Shown in pieces: positions 10,510 to 16,183 of a stretch of DNA of 25,115 nucleotides. Each line of letters begins with the position of its first letter. The stretch's first letter is position 1. Below the pieces are notes generated by a model. It was not told the origin of the DNA. It did no database searches and saw only the letters and a list, made by a program, of their open reading frames with translations. This stretch comes from a virus. The stretch is taken from the IMG/VR virus record IMGVR_UViG_3300038307_000284, positions 1 to 25,115 of that record. One strand, written 5' to 3'. The translations under genes and the position numbers were made by a program.

Positions 10510-11049
10510 TCACACAAAGCGGGGCCCCAACATCCACGCCACGAGACACCAGCGCTCCCCTGCCTTGACCGGCTCAACCTCGTGCAAAGTCCACGCAGGC
10601 CAAATCAAAGCCGCCCCAACCTCTTTGGAGGCAACCAGCGGTTCGGGGCCATCAAAAAGTTTTACCGCCCCACCGGTGTACTCGTCTCCCGGCGACAACT
10701 GGACAGTCATAGACAACTTGCGTTCCGAATAAGTCGGCGACCAATCCGTGTGGCTTCGGTAAAAGCCACCCGATGTGTACTTCAGAGCCTCAACGACTGG
10801 CAAAGCTTCTGAGCCCCGATGTAAATCAAAACCCCATTGGTTGTTAGCGCGGAACGCTTCGCGGACCTGAGCGAGAACGGCTGGGTCAACAATCTTGTAT
10901 CTTGTAGCGACCCTGATGGCTGGATTGGACTCGTCCCTTCCGGACGCCCCAATAATCGTTGCCTCTTTGCGCTCTCCTTCCAACGCCAGTTCTTTCAGAT
11001 AGGAGCAAAAGGTTGGCCCCCACAAGTGGATTTGTTCAAACGTGTTCAT
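10510..11049 (-). CDS. 2-oxoglutarate/Fe(II)-dependent dioxygenase (179 aa)
   Basis: The protein shows the HxD...H...R signature of the prolyl-4-hydroxylase/PKHD type: YRSHTDW (H100, D102), WTLHEV (H156) and GERWCLVAW (R166). Between them lies QLSPGDEYTGGAVKLF, a strand pair typical of the double-stranded beta-helix. These residues bind Fe(II) and the 2-oxoglutarate carboxylate. The substrate cannot be told; phage members may modify host protein, nucleotide or DNA. I chose the ATG at 11049 since TATGAT lies seven bases before it, giving a leaderless start; an ATG at 11061 is the alternative. It is the only minus-strand gene among the plus-strand cassettes. Its last codons contain GCGGGGCCCCAACATCC, identical to 1252-1268. 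Confidence 0.9.
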   Translation of the reverse strand: MNTFEQIHLWGPTFCSYLKELALEGERKEATIIGASGRDESNPAIRVATRYKIVDPAVLAQVREAFRANNQWGFDLHRGSEALPVVEALKYTSGGFYRSHTDWSPTYSERKLSMTVQLSPGDEYTGGAVKLFDGPEPLVASKEVGAALIWPAWTLHEVEPVKAGERWCLVAWMLGPRFV

Positions 11050-11056
11050 GGGGGTT

Positions 11057-11062
11057 ATCATA
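11057..11062 (-). promoter_or_regulatory. Probable -10 element of the dioxygenase gene
   Basis: TATGAT on the minus strand lies seven bases before the ATG at 11049. No convincing -35 is seen at 17 or 18 bases. Confidence 0.5.
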
Positions 11063-11089
11063 GCCGGTGCGTGGCAGCAGCAGCACTAA

Positions 11090-11118
11090 ATTGGATGGCG
11101 GGGCTCGAGGAGCTGGGC
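11090..11118 (-). repeat. GAGCCCCGC element, minus orientation
   Basis: On the minus strand CCCAGCTCCTCGAGCCCCGC is followed by CATCC. It is the same 17-base core, AGCTCYTCGAGCCCCGC, as at 6494, 6669 and 9476. Confidence 0.7.
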
Positions 11119-11138
11119 ATGGGAAACCCAACACGATG

Positions 11139-11168
11139 TTGTGTAATGATGCCTATTGCCTGTAGGAT
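11139..11168 (+). promoter_or_regulatory. Repeated promoter, copy 16 (leaderless)
   Basis: TTGTGT, 18 bases with GCCTATTGCC, TAGGAT. ATG follows after seven bases. Confidence 0.83.
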
Positions 11169-11175
11169 TCCCCAC

Positions 11176-11367
11176 ATGGACACCAACATGATCACAGAAA
11201 CCCAAATGGAACATCATTCACACGCTTGCCCATGCCCCTGCCCACCATGTCAAGCCGACATGCTCGCAGCCCTGCTTGAAGAACAAGAAGCATTTCAATC
11301 GTTCGGAGGCTTTTGCGACATTTGCGATGGCGGTCACAACGGCATCTGCCCACTTGAAGAGCGATGA
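11176..11367 (+). CDS. Cysteine- and histidine-rich microprotein (63 aa)
   Basis: It starts MDTNMITETQMEHHSHACPC and continues PCPPCQAD: alternating Cys-Pro with HH upstream, then a helix, then FCDICDGGHNGICPLEE. At least seven cysteines and three histidines suggest two zinc sites. The start codon is at the predicted transcription start (leaderless). The stop overlaps the next ATG (ATGA). No family is recognised. Confidence 0.77.
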   Translation: MDTNMITETQMEHHSHACPCPCPPCQADMLAALLEEQEAFQSFGGFCDICDGGHNGICPLEER

Positions 11368-11627
11368 TGAGTAGAATAATAAGCGAAAAATGGAAAGTAA
11401 AAAGCACCGAAGAAATGGCGGCAGAACTCAACGACGCAATCTACAGCATGCGAGAAAAACCTACAGCCCGGGAGAAGCAAATGAATAAACAACCATCACT
11501 TACGCACGGAGGCACAACCGGTTTCGTCAACGGCCCAAAGGTAGTCAACGCCGTAGCCCAACCGAAGCCCCGCACATCAGCTGAGGCATTGGCCGAGCAT
11601 CAACTCCGAACCAAACATCGGAACTGA
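11364..11627 (+). CDS. Small basic hypothetical protein (87 aa)
   Basis: Two adjacent ATGs (11364 and 11367) overlap the previous stop. The product begins MMSRIISEKWKVKSTEEMAA with a helix (ELNDAIYSMREKPTAREKQM). A low-complexity, proline- and alanine-containing tail (AQPKPRTSAEALAEHQLRTK) suggests partial disorder. No family is recognised. The next gene starts six bases later. Confidence 0.7.
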   Translation: MMSRIISEKWKVKSTEEMAAELNDAIYSMREKPTAREKQMNKQPSLTHGGTTGFVNGPKVVNAVAQPKPRTSAEALAEHQLRTKHRN

Positions 11628-11632
11628 CCTTC

Positions 11633-11830
11633 ATGCCAATCTACTTATTTCGCTGCGACTCGTGTGAATCCGAGTTCGCCCGCTCGTTCACGATGACCGA
11701 AAGCCACGAAATAACCGAATGCCATTTATGCTGGTCATTGGGTACGGTAAAAAAAGTGTACTCATCCCCATCCATCTCATTCAAGGGTGACGGTTTCTAC
11801 TCGGCTTCAAAACCCACGGACGACATTTAA
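11633..11830 (+). CDS. FmdB-like zinc-ribbon protein (65 aa)
   Basis: MPIYLFRCDSCESEFARSFT and then ECHLCWSLG give CxxC at 8-11 and 30-33. This is followed by VKKVYSSPSISFKGDGFY, the SSP..FKG.G(W/F)Y ending typical of the FmdB/CxxC-CxxC-SSSS family. The length is normal for the family, whose members are small putative regulators of unknown target. The second knuckle has the usual spacing. It is the third gene of the unit started at 11139, with only a weak ribosome binding site (ACCTTC precedes it). Confidence 0.9.
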   Translation: MPIYLFRCDSCESEFARSFTMTESHEITECHLCWSLGTVKKVYSSPSISFKGDGFYSASKPTDDI

Positions 11831-11915
11831 CCGAACGTGACTAACGACCCGCACCTGACGTACCCCAACCGTGGGTGCTCGCACTAAAATAGGGCTTGAC
11901 CTACTCAGGAAAAGC

Positions 11916-12059
11916 ATGAAACAAATCAAAAAAACTTACAAATCCTTCAAACGGAAACAAGCAGCCCGTCGCCGCCGACAATGGAACCCCAGCGACGAAA
12001 ACCATCTAGACGCACAACTCGGCACACAGAAATCCGCTTACACTCATTCAAGGTTCTAA
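11916..12059 (+). CDS. Very basic small protein (47 aa)
   Basis: It starts MKQIKKTYKSFKRKQAARRR and is full of Lys and Arg, so it is probably a nucleic-acid or ribosome binder. AGGAAAAGC precedes the ATG. A GTG at 11871 would add 15 residues but lacks a ribosome binding site. The stop overlaps the stop of the minus-strand gene 12056-12253 (CTAA), so the two genes converge with no room for a terminator. Confidence 0.65.
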   Translation: MKQIKKTYKSFKRKQAARRRRQWNPSDENHLDAQLGTQKSAYTHSRF

Positions 12060-12253
12060 CCGTCGGAACGCTCTAACGCTTCCAACCACTCGTCGAAATC
12101 TTCCCTCAGCCCCGCCAAACGGATCCGCCGCAAGACGATACCCCAATGAGGCAACTTTTCGGCCATCTCAAAAAACTGGTCTGCTAAAACTGTTGCTTGC
12201 TCAATAATCTCGTCGTGGGTTAGGGGCGGGTCAGGGGTTTCTTTCTTTGTCAT
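12056..12253 (-). CDS. Small helical acidic protein (65 aa)
   Basis: It starts MTKKETPDPPLTHDEIIEQA and consists of two helices (TVLADQFFEMAEKL; GLREDFDEWLEALERSDG) around a basic middle (VLRRIRL). The ATG at 12253 lies seven bases after TAGTGT on the minus strand, again leaderless spacing. A frame extension upstream to 12286 would overlap the divergent gene and has no support. No family is recognised. Confidence 0.68.
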   Translation of the reverse strand: MTKKETPDPPLTHDEIIEQATVLADQFFEMAEKLPHWGIVLRRIRLAGLREDFDEWLEALERSDG

Positions 12254-12272
12254 GGCTGTTACACTAACCGTT

Positions 12273-12455
12273 ATGACAGTAACCATAGTGGACCTTTCCG
12301 ACTTAGAACAACAAATCGCTGTTCTCCGTGATGTAACTACCAGCCTTCATAGGGCCGTCACCGATCTTCAGGACGGCAGTGCAATAGCCTTACGGAAAAT
12401 AGATGAGCTTGAACAGCACGCTCAATCGCTAGACGAACACATCCTGCGGCAGTAA
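12273..12455 (+). CDS. Small coiled-coil protein (60 aa)
   Basis: It starts MTVTIVDLSDLEQQIAVLRD and is almost entirely helical with regular hydrophobic positions (VTTSLHRAVTDLQD; ALRKIDELEQHAQSLDEH), so it is probably a coiled coil. TACACT ends seven bases before the ATG, which fits a leaderless start; the same bases overlap the promoter of the divergent gene at 12253, only 19 bases away. No family is recognised. Confidence 0.72.
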   Translation: MTVTIVDLSDLEQQIAVLRDVTTSLHRAVTDLQDGSAIALRKIDELEQHAQSLDEHILRQ

Positions 12456-12457
12456 TC

Positions 12458-12685
12458 ATGCACCAACTCGCAAAGATGAGTAGCATTATTAAACACTGGA
12501 TGCATCGGATGAGATACGTTCCATGTGGCCGTCGCGATGTTGAGGCTGAGTGGCCTGAACCCAGACTGCGTGTCGGGGAGTTAGAGTTTTGGGATGAACG
12601 AACTTGGCTGAAGGCTAAGGGCGATGGCGTGGACTTGGAAGAAAGATGGCAACGCCTTTATGGACAGAAAGAAGATAAGAAATGA
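12458..12685 (+). CDS. Small basic hypothetical protein (75 aa)
   Basis: It starts MHQLAKMSSIIKHWMHRMRY, with a possible second start at codon 7. The rest alternates acidic and basic residues (RRDVEAEWPEPRLRVGELEF; KGDGVDLEERWQRLYGQKED). It begins two bases after the previous stop with no clear ribosome binding site. No family is recognised. Confidence 0.62.
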   Translation: MHQLAKMSSIIKHWMHRMRYVPCGRRDVEAEWPEPRLRVGELEFWDERTWLKAKGDGVDLEERWQRLYGQKEDKK

Positions 12686-12756
12686 ATAACATGATGAAGA
12701 TTACCGGGGCGGCAGTAGCTTTACCGGTTAAACAGCCCTATTTGCTTCAACGCTGA
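12682..12756 (+). CDS. Doubtful small frame (24 aa)
   Basis: MNNMMKITGAAVALPVKQPY and LLQR: it overlaps the previous stop by ATGA, which is the usual gene junction here. It runs head-on into the 3' end of the membrane peptide gene at 12721-12837 on the other strand. Either could be chance; the minus-strand gene is the better one. Confidence 0.3.
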   Translation: MNNMMKITGAAVALPVKQPYLLQR

Positions 12757-12837
12757 TTCCACTATAAGAATGCCTATTCCTACGAGCGCCCCTACCCAGA
12801 GGGCTGCAACGAGGAGGATTATTGGCAGCTTTCGCAT
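12721..12837 (-). CDS. Single-pass membrane protein (38 aa)
   Basis: MRKLPIILLVAALWVGALVG, then IGILIVES: positive charges at the N-terminus and about 24 hydrophobic residues form a clear transmembrane helix, ending in a short tail (ALKQIGLFNR). GAAGA is the only upstream hint of a ribosome binding site. A frame rich in acidic residues and cysteines overlaps its start from upstream (see 12819-12952), which may provide coupling. It is too short for routine gene calling. Confidence 0.6.
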   Translation of the reverse strand: MRKLPIILLVAALWVGALVGIGILIVESALKQIGLFNR

Positions 12838-12952
12838 TCTTCAGGGTTTTCTAAATCGCATTGGGGGTCTATGGGTTCGTCGTTTTGGAACGGGTCGAGC
12901 GCGGGTGTTCTCCCATTGATGCTTCTTTATATTCTAACCAAAAATCGGTCAC
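12819..12952 (-). pseudogene. Possible frameshifted small gene
   Basis: A GTG at 12952 opens VTDFWLEYKEASMGEHP in one frame. In the -1 frame the reading continues with gene-like acidic sequence, PALDPFQNDEPIDPQCDLEN and PEECESCQ, to a TAA at 12819. Neither half alone has both a start and a convincing body. A single-base loss, a sequencing error or a programmed shift near 12900 would join them. The second half overlaps the membrane peptide start, a normal operon junction. Confidence 0.35.
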
Positions 12953-13031
12953 GGCATGCCTCGTGCTTTTGTTTGTATCAACATTGTGCCACACATTGTC
13001 AAATAGGATAGGGACCCCGTATGGTGGGGGT

Positions 13032-13727
13032 ATGACTTTATCTTTTAAGACTTGCACGAACCCGGAATGCGCCCATGATGGGAAGCCTCAACCATTAACG
13101 TCCTTTCATCGCCACACTCGCTCCAGCGACGGGCGGAGAGGACGATGCATTACTTGTGTGCGAATCGCCACTGGTGCCGACGCTGAACATCACGCTGCTA
13201 GAAGTGCGGCGTGGTACGCCGTTAACAAAGACCGGGCATTAGCCCGTCAAGCCGACAATAGAAAAAAACGTACCCCGGAGGAACGGTCAGAGAAAGCGGC
13301 ATGGAATAAGGCTTACCGCGAGGCTAATAAAGAACACATCGCTGCCCGCAAAAAGGCCGTGTACGAGGTTAACAAAAAACAAATTAGTGCCCTCCACAAG
13401 GCTCGTTACATCCCGACAGAAGGGTACGAAGCGTTACAGAAAGAACCAACGCTTGTTTATATTGTACGGAACAACGAATGGTTAAACTACGGGATCACCG
13501 CCGAACGCACGTTAAAGAAACGTCTCAGCACTCATAAACGTGGAGGGTTCCCGACGCTAGTAGAAACTATCCTATGTAAGGACAGGGCAGCAGCGTTAGA
13601 AATCGAGACGCAACTCGCTTTAGCGTGTCAAGGGTTGCCTCAGCACCCGCCTGCCCATGAGGTGACTCACACGGAGACAGCCCCTAGTTGGGTCCTACCC
13701 GAGTTGGTTAAACTCTTAAACCCCTAA
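13032..13727 (+). CDS. GIY-YIG family nuclease with N-terminal zinc ribbon (231 aa)
   Basis: The N-terminal part has CTNPEC and CITC (C8, C13, C39, C42), a zinc ribbon. Next comes a basic region with three loosely repeated blocks (WYAVNKDRALARQ; YREANKEHIAARK; YEVNKKQISALHK), as in the DNA-contact parts of phage HNH and GIY-YIG enzymes. From residue 141, VYIVRNNEWLNYGIT, KKRLSTHKR and AALEIETQLA supply the Tyr, Gly-Ile, Arg164 and catalytic Glu of a GIY-YIG core. It is probably a free-standing homing endonuclease. GTGGGGGT precedes the ATG; the longer frame from 12861 crosses the upstream non-coding part and was not used. It lies just upstream of the sliding clamp gene. Confidence 0.82.
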   Translation: MTLSFKTCTNPECAHDGKPQPLTSFHRHTRSSDGRRGRCITCVRIATGADAEHHAARSAAWYAVNKDRALARQADNRKKRTPEERSEKAAWNKAYREANKEHIAARKKAVYEVNKKQISALHKARYIPTEGYEALQKEPTLVYIVRNNEWLNYGITAERTLKKRLSTHKRGGFPTLVETILCKDRAAALEIETQLALACQGLPQHPPAHEVTHTETAPSWVLPELVKLLNP

Positions 13728-13740
13728 CCCGACACCAACC

Positions 13741-13760
13741 GAGCCCCGCCCATTTGGTTG
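13741..13760 (+). repeat. GAGCCCCGC element joined to the clamp promoter
   Basis: GAGCCCCGCCCATTTGGTTG differs from 9482-9501 at one position (T for C). It ends inside the -35 element in both places. Confidence 0.72.
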
Positions 13761-13786
13761 AAATCCCTCCTGTATCTTGATACCCT
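13758..13786 (+). promoter_or_regulatory. Promoter of the clamp gene (TACCCT type)
   Basis: TTGAAA, 17 bases, TACCCT. The ATG is 36 bases further on behind GAAAGAAG. Confidence 0.65.
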
Positions 13787-13822
13787 CACTCTTCTAACCA
13801 ATAACCAAACGAAAGAAGTATT

Positions 13823-14506
13823 ATGAACACAAACGAACTTACACTATCCGCCCTGATCGATGCCGACCTTTGGCACCGAGTATTAAAAGCAGCGTCGCTG
13901 TTCGCATCTCTTGACGATTCACGCCCCGCACTACGAGGTGTACTTGTTGATGTCAAAGAAGCCGACGAAGTAATTCTTGCCTCTTCTGACGCTTATCGTC
14001 TTGGAAAGTTCACCATCAAAGCAGATTTGTCAACCCCGGTCATGCTTGCGCCATGCCTCCTTGACCCGTTGGCCGTTCAACTTATGCTCTCCGCATTAGA
14101 CGCATACCTGAACCAAACCGGTGGAATCCCAAGCACCAACGTCATTCACCTGCAATTCGATACGCAACTTGGTGCCGACGGTGCAGGTGTCTGTCAAGCA
14201 GGTCGCTACAGTATGCGACTACCCTCCGGCGAAGAAGTGTCCGGCGACGTTATGGCAGCGCAATTCCCGCCATACCAAAACCTAATAGACGAGCCTTCGA
14301 GCGACGACGGTGAACCCACGTTCATTAACCCCAAACTTTTGACGAGCATTGCCGAAGCGTTCATCATCGCATCCGGCGACGAGAACCGTGACCCCGTTTC
14401 AGTAGAAACCAACGGCCTGAAAGCACTCAAGTTTGAGTGTCTCTTCGGAGATGGAAGAGGCGAAGTACGTTTGATGCCCATGCGGACGGCGGCCAACCAT
14501 GCATAA
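13823..14506 (+). CDS. dnaN: DnaN-like DNA polymerase sliding clamp (227 aa)
   Basis: RPALRGVLVDVKEADEVILA and SSDAYRLGKF match the (R)P.L.GV......L...D.YRL hallmark of the bacterial beta clamp, and the end, ALKFECLFGDGRGEVRLMPM, matches its C-terminal strands and xMPMR tail. FPPYQNLID is the F(P)xxxxLI element. Bacterial clamps have about 370 residues in three domains; 227 residues suffice for two, the size of the trimeric T4 gp45 clamp. It would act as processivity factor at the phage replication fork. The ATG at 13823 follows a promoter and a modest ribosome binding site (GAAAGAAG). The GIY-YIG gene lies just upstream. Confidence 0.85.
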   Translation: MNTNELTLSALIDADLWHRVLKAASLFASLDDSRPALRGVLVDVKEADEVILASSDAYRLGKFTIKADLSTPVMLAPCLLDPLAVQLMLSALDAYLNQTGGIPSTNVIHLQFDTQLGADGAGVCQAGRYSMRLPSGEEVSGDVMAAQFPPYQNLIDEPSSDDGEPTFINPKLLTSIAEAFIIASGDENRDPVSVETNGLKALKFECLFGDGRGEVRLMPMRTAANHA

Positions 14507-14584
14507 GAACAAAAACGGTTTCCGCGAACTCTGGGAATAACCCCAGTGAACCCACACGGTGTCTCCGCCGTGGTAAAATGTGGG

Positions 14585-14719
14585 ATGGGGAAAAGCGATG
14601 ACGAAGACGTAACAGGGTTGACCGAGGCAGAAGTAAACGCACGGAAACCCACAATAGGTGAACGCATCGTTATGCGCACCCTCGGTCATCGCCCTTCATG
14701 CGCAGGATGCCGAAAGTAG
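14585..14719 (+). CDS. Small Cys-ended protein (44 aa)
   Basis: It starts MGKSDDEDVTGLTEAEVNAR and ends RTLGHRPSCAGCRK, with one CxxC plus a nearby His. TAAAAT ends five bases before the ATG, which is the leaderless spacing seen elsewhere, but no -35 of the repeated family is present. GTGGG just before the ATG is a poor ribosome binding site. It is missed by length-limited callers. Promoter copy 17 overlaps its last codons. Confidence 0.6.
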   Translation: MGKSDDEDVTGLTEAEVNARKPTIGERIVMRTLGHRPSCAGCRK

Positions 14720-14745
14720 CAACTGCGCCCTATAGCCCATAGGAT
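14716..14745 (+). promoter_or_regulatory. Repeated promoter, copy 17 (degenerate -35, leaderless)
   Basis: GTAGCA stands in place of TTGCGN, then 18 bases with CCTATAGCC and TAGGAT. ATG follows after six bases (GAGGAC). Confidence 0.65.
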
Positions 14746-14751
14746 GAGGAC

Positions 14752-14904
14752 ATGAAAAACACACCACGGAACGCCACCAAACCCGTACGCCAATGGGACG
14801 ACGAAACTCGGTTTCTGTTCGCCACATCACGGCTCCGCGCATCAACGATGCCCAACAAGAAAAAAGCCTCCGCTAAAAGGGCTTGCCGAAAAGGCCAATA
14901 CTAA
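14752..14904 (+). CDS. Basic small protein (50 aa)
   Basis: MKNTPRNATKPVRQWDDETR, a middle hydrophobic FLFATSRL and a Lys/Arg-rich end (KKKASAKRACRKGQY). The start lies at the predicted transcription start. The high charge suggests nucleic-acid binding. It is followed, after 53 bases that hold an AAAGGAG site, by a membrane peptide gene in the same direction. Confidence 0.65.
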   Translation: MKNTPRNATKPVRQWDDETRFLFATSRLRASTMPNKKKASAKRACRKGQY

Positions 14905-14957
14905 GCGTATCCCCTGTAAAGCCCCGTCAAGCGACTAGCTCGCCCAAAGGAGAACAC

Positions 14958-15116
14958 ATGGAATCAATATCTTTCATCTTGGCTAGCAATTGGATCTCAA
15001 TCCCTGTAGGATCACTGTTGTTAACTTGGATACTACGAACAGGAGTTACTAACAATGTCAGATACAAAGAATTCAAACATAAAGCCAAACAACTCTACCG
15101 GCTTATCTTCCTCTGA
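14958..15116 (+). CDS. Single-pass membrane protein (52 aa)
   Basis: It starts MESISFILASNWISIPVGSL and continues LLTWILRTG: a transmembrane helix of about 20 residues followed by a basic amphipathic tail (RYKEFKHKAKQLYRLIFL) that should be cytoplasmic. AAAGGAG lies six bases before the ATG. Its last 62 bases overlap the next gene in another frame, an unusually long overlap for this window. Confidence 0.7.
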   Translation: MESISFILASNWISIPVGSLLLTWILRTGVTNNVRYKEFKHKAKQLYRLIFL

Positions 15117-15405
15117 GGCTCGCAGCGTCATAGACGCCGCCCTTGAAGAAGTCAACGAAGGCGCCTTATTTATAGATGACTTAGACAGCGCAATCGTTGG
15201 TGTCGGATGCCAGTACACCAAAAATGCGGTTATTGTTTACAGCGAGGAACGCATTTTAGAGGCCCTCGTATTTGAGCAAGGAATGACATACGAAGATGCG
15301 CAAGAATACTACTCGTTCAACATCGCCGGAGCATGGGTCGGAGAAAATACGCCGATAATAATGAAGACCGTTGACGAGGTGGTCAGAGACTGGTCGGGCC
15401 GTTGA
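15055..15405 (+). CDS. Conserved phage-type hypothetical protein (116 aa)
   Basis: After a polar start (MSDTKNSNIKPNNSTG) comes a helix (SEARSVIDAALEEVNEG), then SAIVGVGCQYTKNAVIVYSE, ERILEAL, MTYEDAQEYYSFNIAGAWVG and ENTPIIM. The block (V)Y...IL..L....MTYE(D/E)A.E(Y/F)..FN..GA(W/Y)VGE.TP is common in small actinophage proteins without known role. AGGAG lies nine bases before the ATG. The end overlaps a TTG start (TTGA). Confidence 0.82.
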   Translation: MSDTKNSNIKPNNSTGLSSSEARSVIDAALEEVNEGALFIDDLDSAIVGVGCQYTKNAVIVYSEERILEALVFEQGMTYEDAQEYYSFNIAGAWVGENTPIIMKTVDEVVRDWSGR

Positions 15406-15557
15406 GTCAAGGCATTACCGGGGATAAAAACACACCGGCTTGGTGGCAAGCCGACGACAAGGTGGAAGCGTACCTTTTGGCGAAACACGAAGAAACGTTG
15501 CGTGAACTGGCAGAGGAATGGTACGGGGGGCAACCCGTCAGAGAAGAGGACTTGTGA
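15402..15557 (+). CDS. Small acidic protein, TTG start (51 aa)
   Basis: A TTG overlapping the previous TGA opens a frame that reads LSQGITGDKNTPAWWQADDK, VEAYLLAKHEETLRELAEEW and YGGQPVREEDL, with gene-like codon use and a long acidic helix. It ends in a GTGA overlap with the next gene. No ATG alternative exists. The chain of overlapping stops and starts is the best evidence that this frame is real. Confidence 0.65.
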   Translation: MSQGITGDKNTPAWWQADDKVEAYLLAKHEETLRELAEEWYGGQPVREEDL

Positions 15558-15751
15558 GAGTTAATGTCTTCCGCCGAAAGCGGGACTCGCGTGGGATTTA
15601 CGCCATCACTGTAAAGTTTTGGGCAGCCGACTGGGATGAGGCAAGCTCCCTCGGGGAGGAAATCTGGGATTTGGCCGAAGATCGCCTTGACTCCAACTTC
15701 ACAATTGGGCGACTTTCCCAAATCTCAAAAAGGCGACGCAAGGTTGCGTAA
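15554..15751 (+). CDS. Small beta-helix protein, GTG start (65 aa)
   Basis: VRVNVFRRKRDSRGIYAITV and KFWAADWDEASSLGEEIWDL give two strands and then an acidic helix, and the end is basic (SKRRRKVA). The layout resembles the DpnD/PcfM-like proteins at 2384 and 3376. It starts in a GTGA overlap. The promoter at 15744 begins inside its last codons. Confidence 0.7.
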   Translation: MRVNVFRRKRDSRGIYAITVKFWAADWDEASSLGEEIWDLAEDRLDSNFTIGRLSQISKRRRKVA

Positions 15752-15774
15752 TCGGCCACTATTGCCTGTAAAGT
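15744..15774 (+). promoter_or_regulatory. Repeated promoter, copy 18 (19-base spacer, leaderless)
   Basis: TTGCGT, 19 bases with CACTATTGCC, TAAAGT; ATG follows after seven bases. It is the only copy with one extra spacer base. Confidence 0.72.
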
Positions 15775-15781
15775 AAAACAC

Positions 15782-15919
15782 ATGGAACGGTACGACATTT
15801 ACCCAAACCACAACGGGACATGGTCGGTCATAGACACCGAAAATGGAAACGGTGCACGCTCCACCCACAACACCCGCGAAGAAGCCCTAGCCGAAGCAAT
15901 CCGGCTAGACAACCCATAA
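15782..15919 (+). CDS. DUF2188-like small protein (45 aa)
   Basis: YDIYPNHNGTWSVIDTENGN and TREEALAEAIRLDNP give strand, turn with Trp, strand and then a helix starting at T(R/K)EEA, the pattern of DUF2188-type small proteins that are often found on phages and plasmids. It is leaderless from promoter copy 18. The stop overlaps the next ATG (TAATG). The family call is by eye and tentative; the gene itself is well supported. Confidence 0.68.
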   Translation: MERYDIYPNHNGTWSVIDTENGNGARSTHNTREEALAEAIRLDNP

Positions 15920-16167
15920 TGAACTACCACCTAAAAACAATCACCTACACCCAATTCCGGCACTCCGCCGACGAAGAATGGGACGACACGAAACCTTTGG
16001 CGTTAAGCCTAGCCACATACGGGTCATTCATAATGAGGCTCCTCCGTCAAAAAAACCCCAAACTGGCCGACAACCTCCACCTAACAGAACACGACGTAAC
16101 CAACAAAAATCGTGTCCCATACAGAACATGGGCATACATTGATGCCAACTGGGATCTCAACCCTTGA
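15919..16167 (+). CDS. Hypothetical protein (82 aa)
   Basis: It starts MNYHLKTITYTQFRHSADEE and continues with LALSLATYGSFIMRLLRQKN, probably a helix, and RTWAYIDANWDLNP. It starts in a TAATG overlap and ends 16 bases before the helicase start. GAGCCCCGC (16166-16174) lies in that gap, so the repeat element also sits between genes of one operon. No family is recognised. Confidence 0.7.
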   Translation: MNYHLKTITYTQFRHSADEEWDDTKPLALSLATYGSFIMRLLRQKNPKLADNLHLTEHDVTNKNRVPYRTWAYIDANWDLNP

Positions 16168-16183
16168 GCCCCGCCAGAACACA

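Noticed and set aside
739-15774. CRISPR array or iteron array made of the repeated promoter
   Set aside because: The copies are hundreds of bases apart with genes between them and show -35/-10 structure, so they are promoters and not array repeats.
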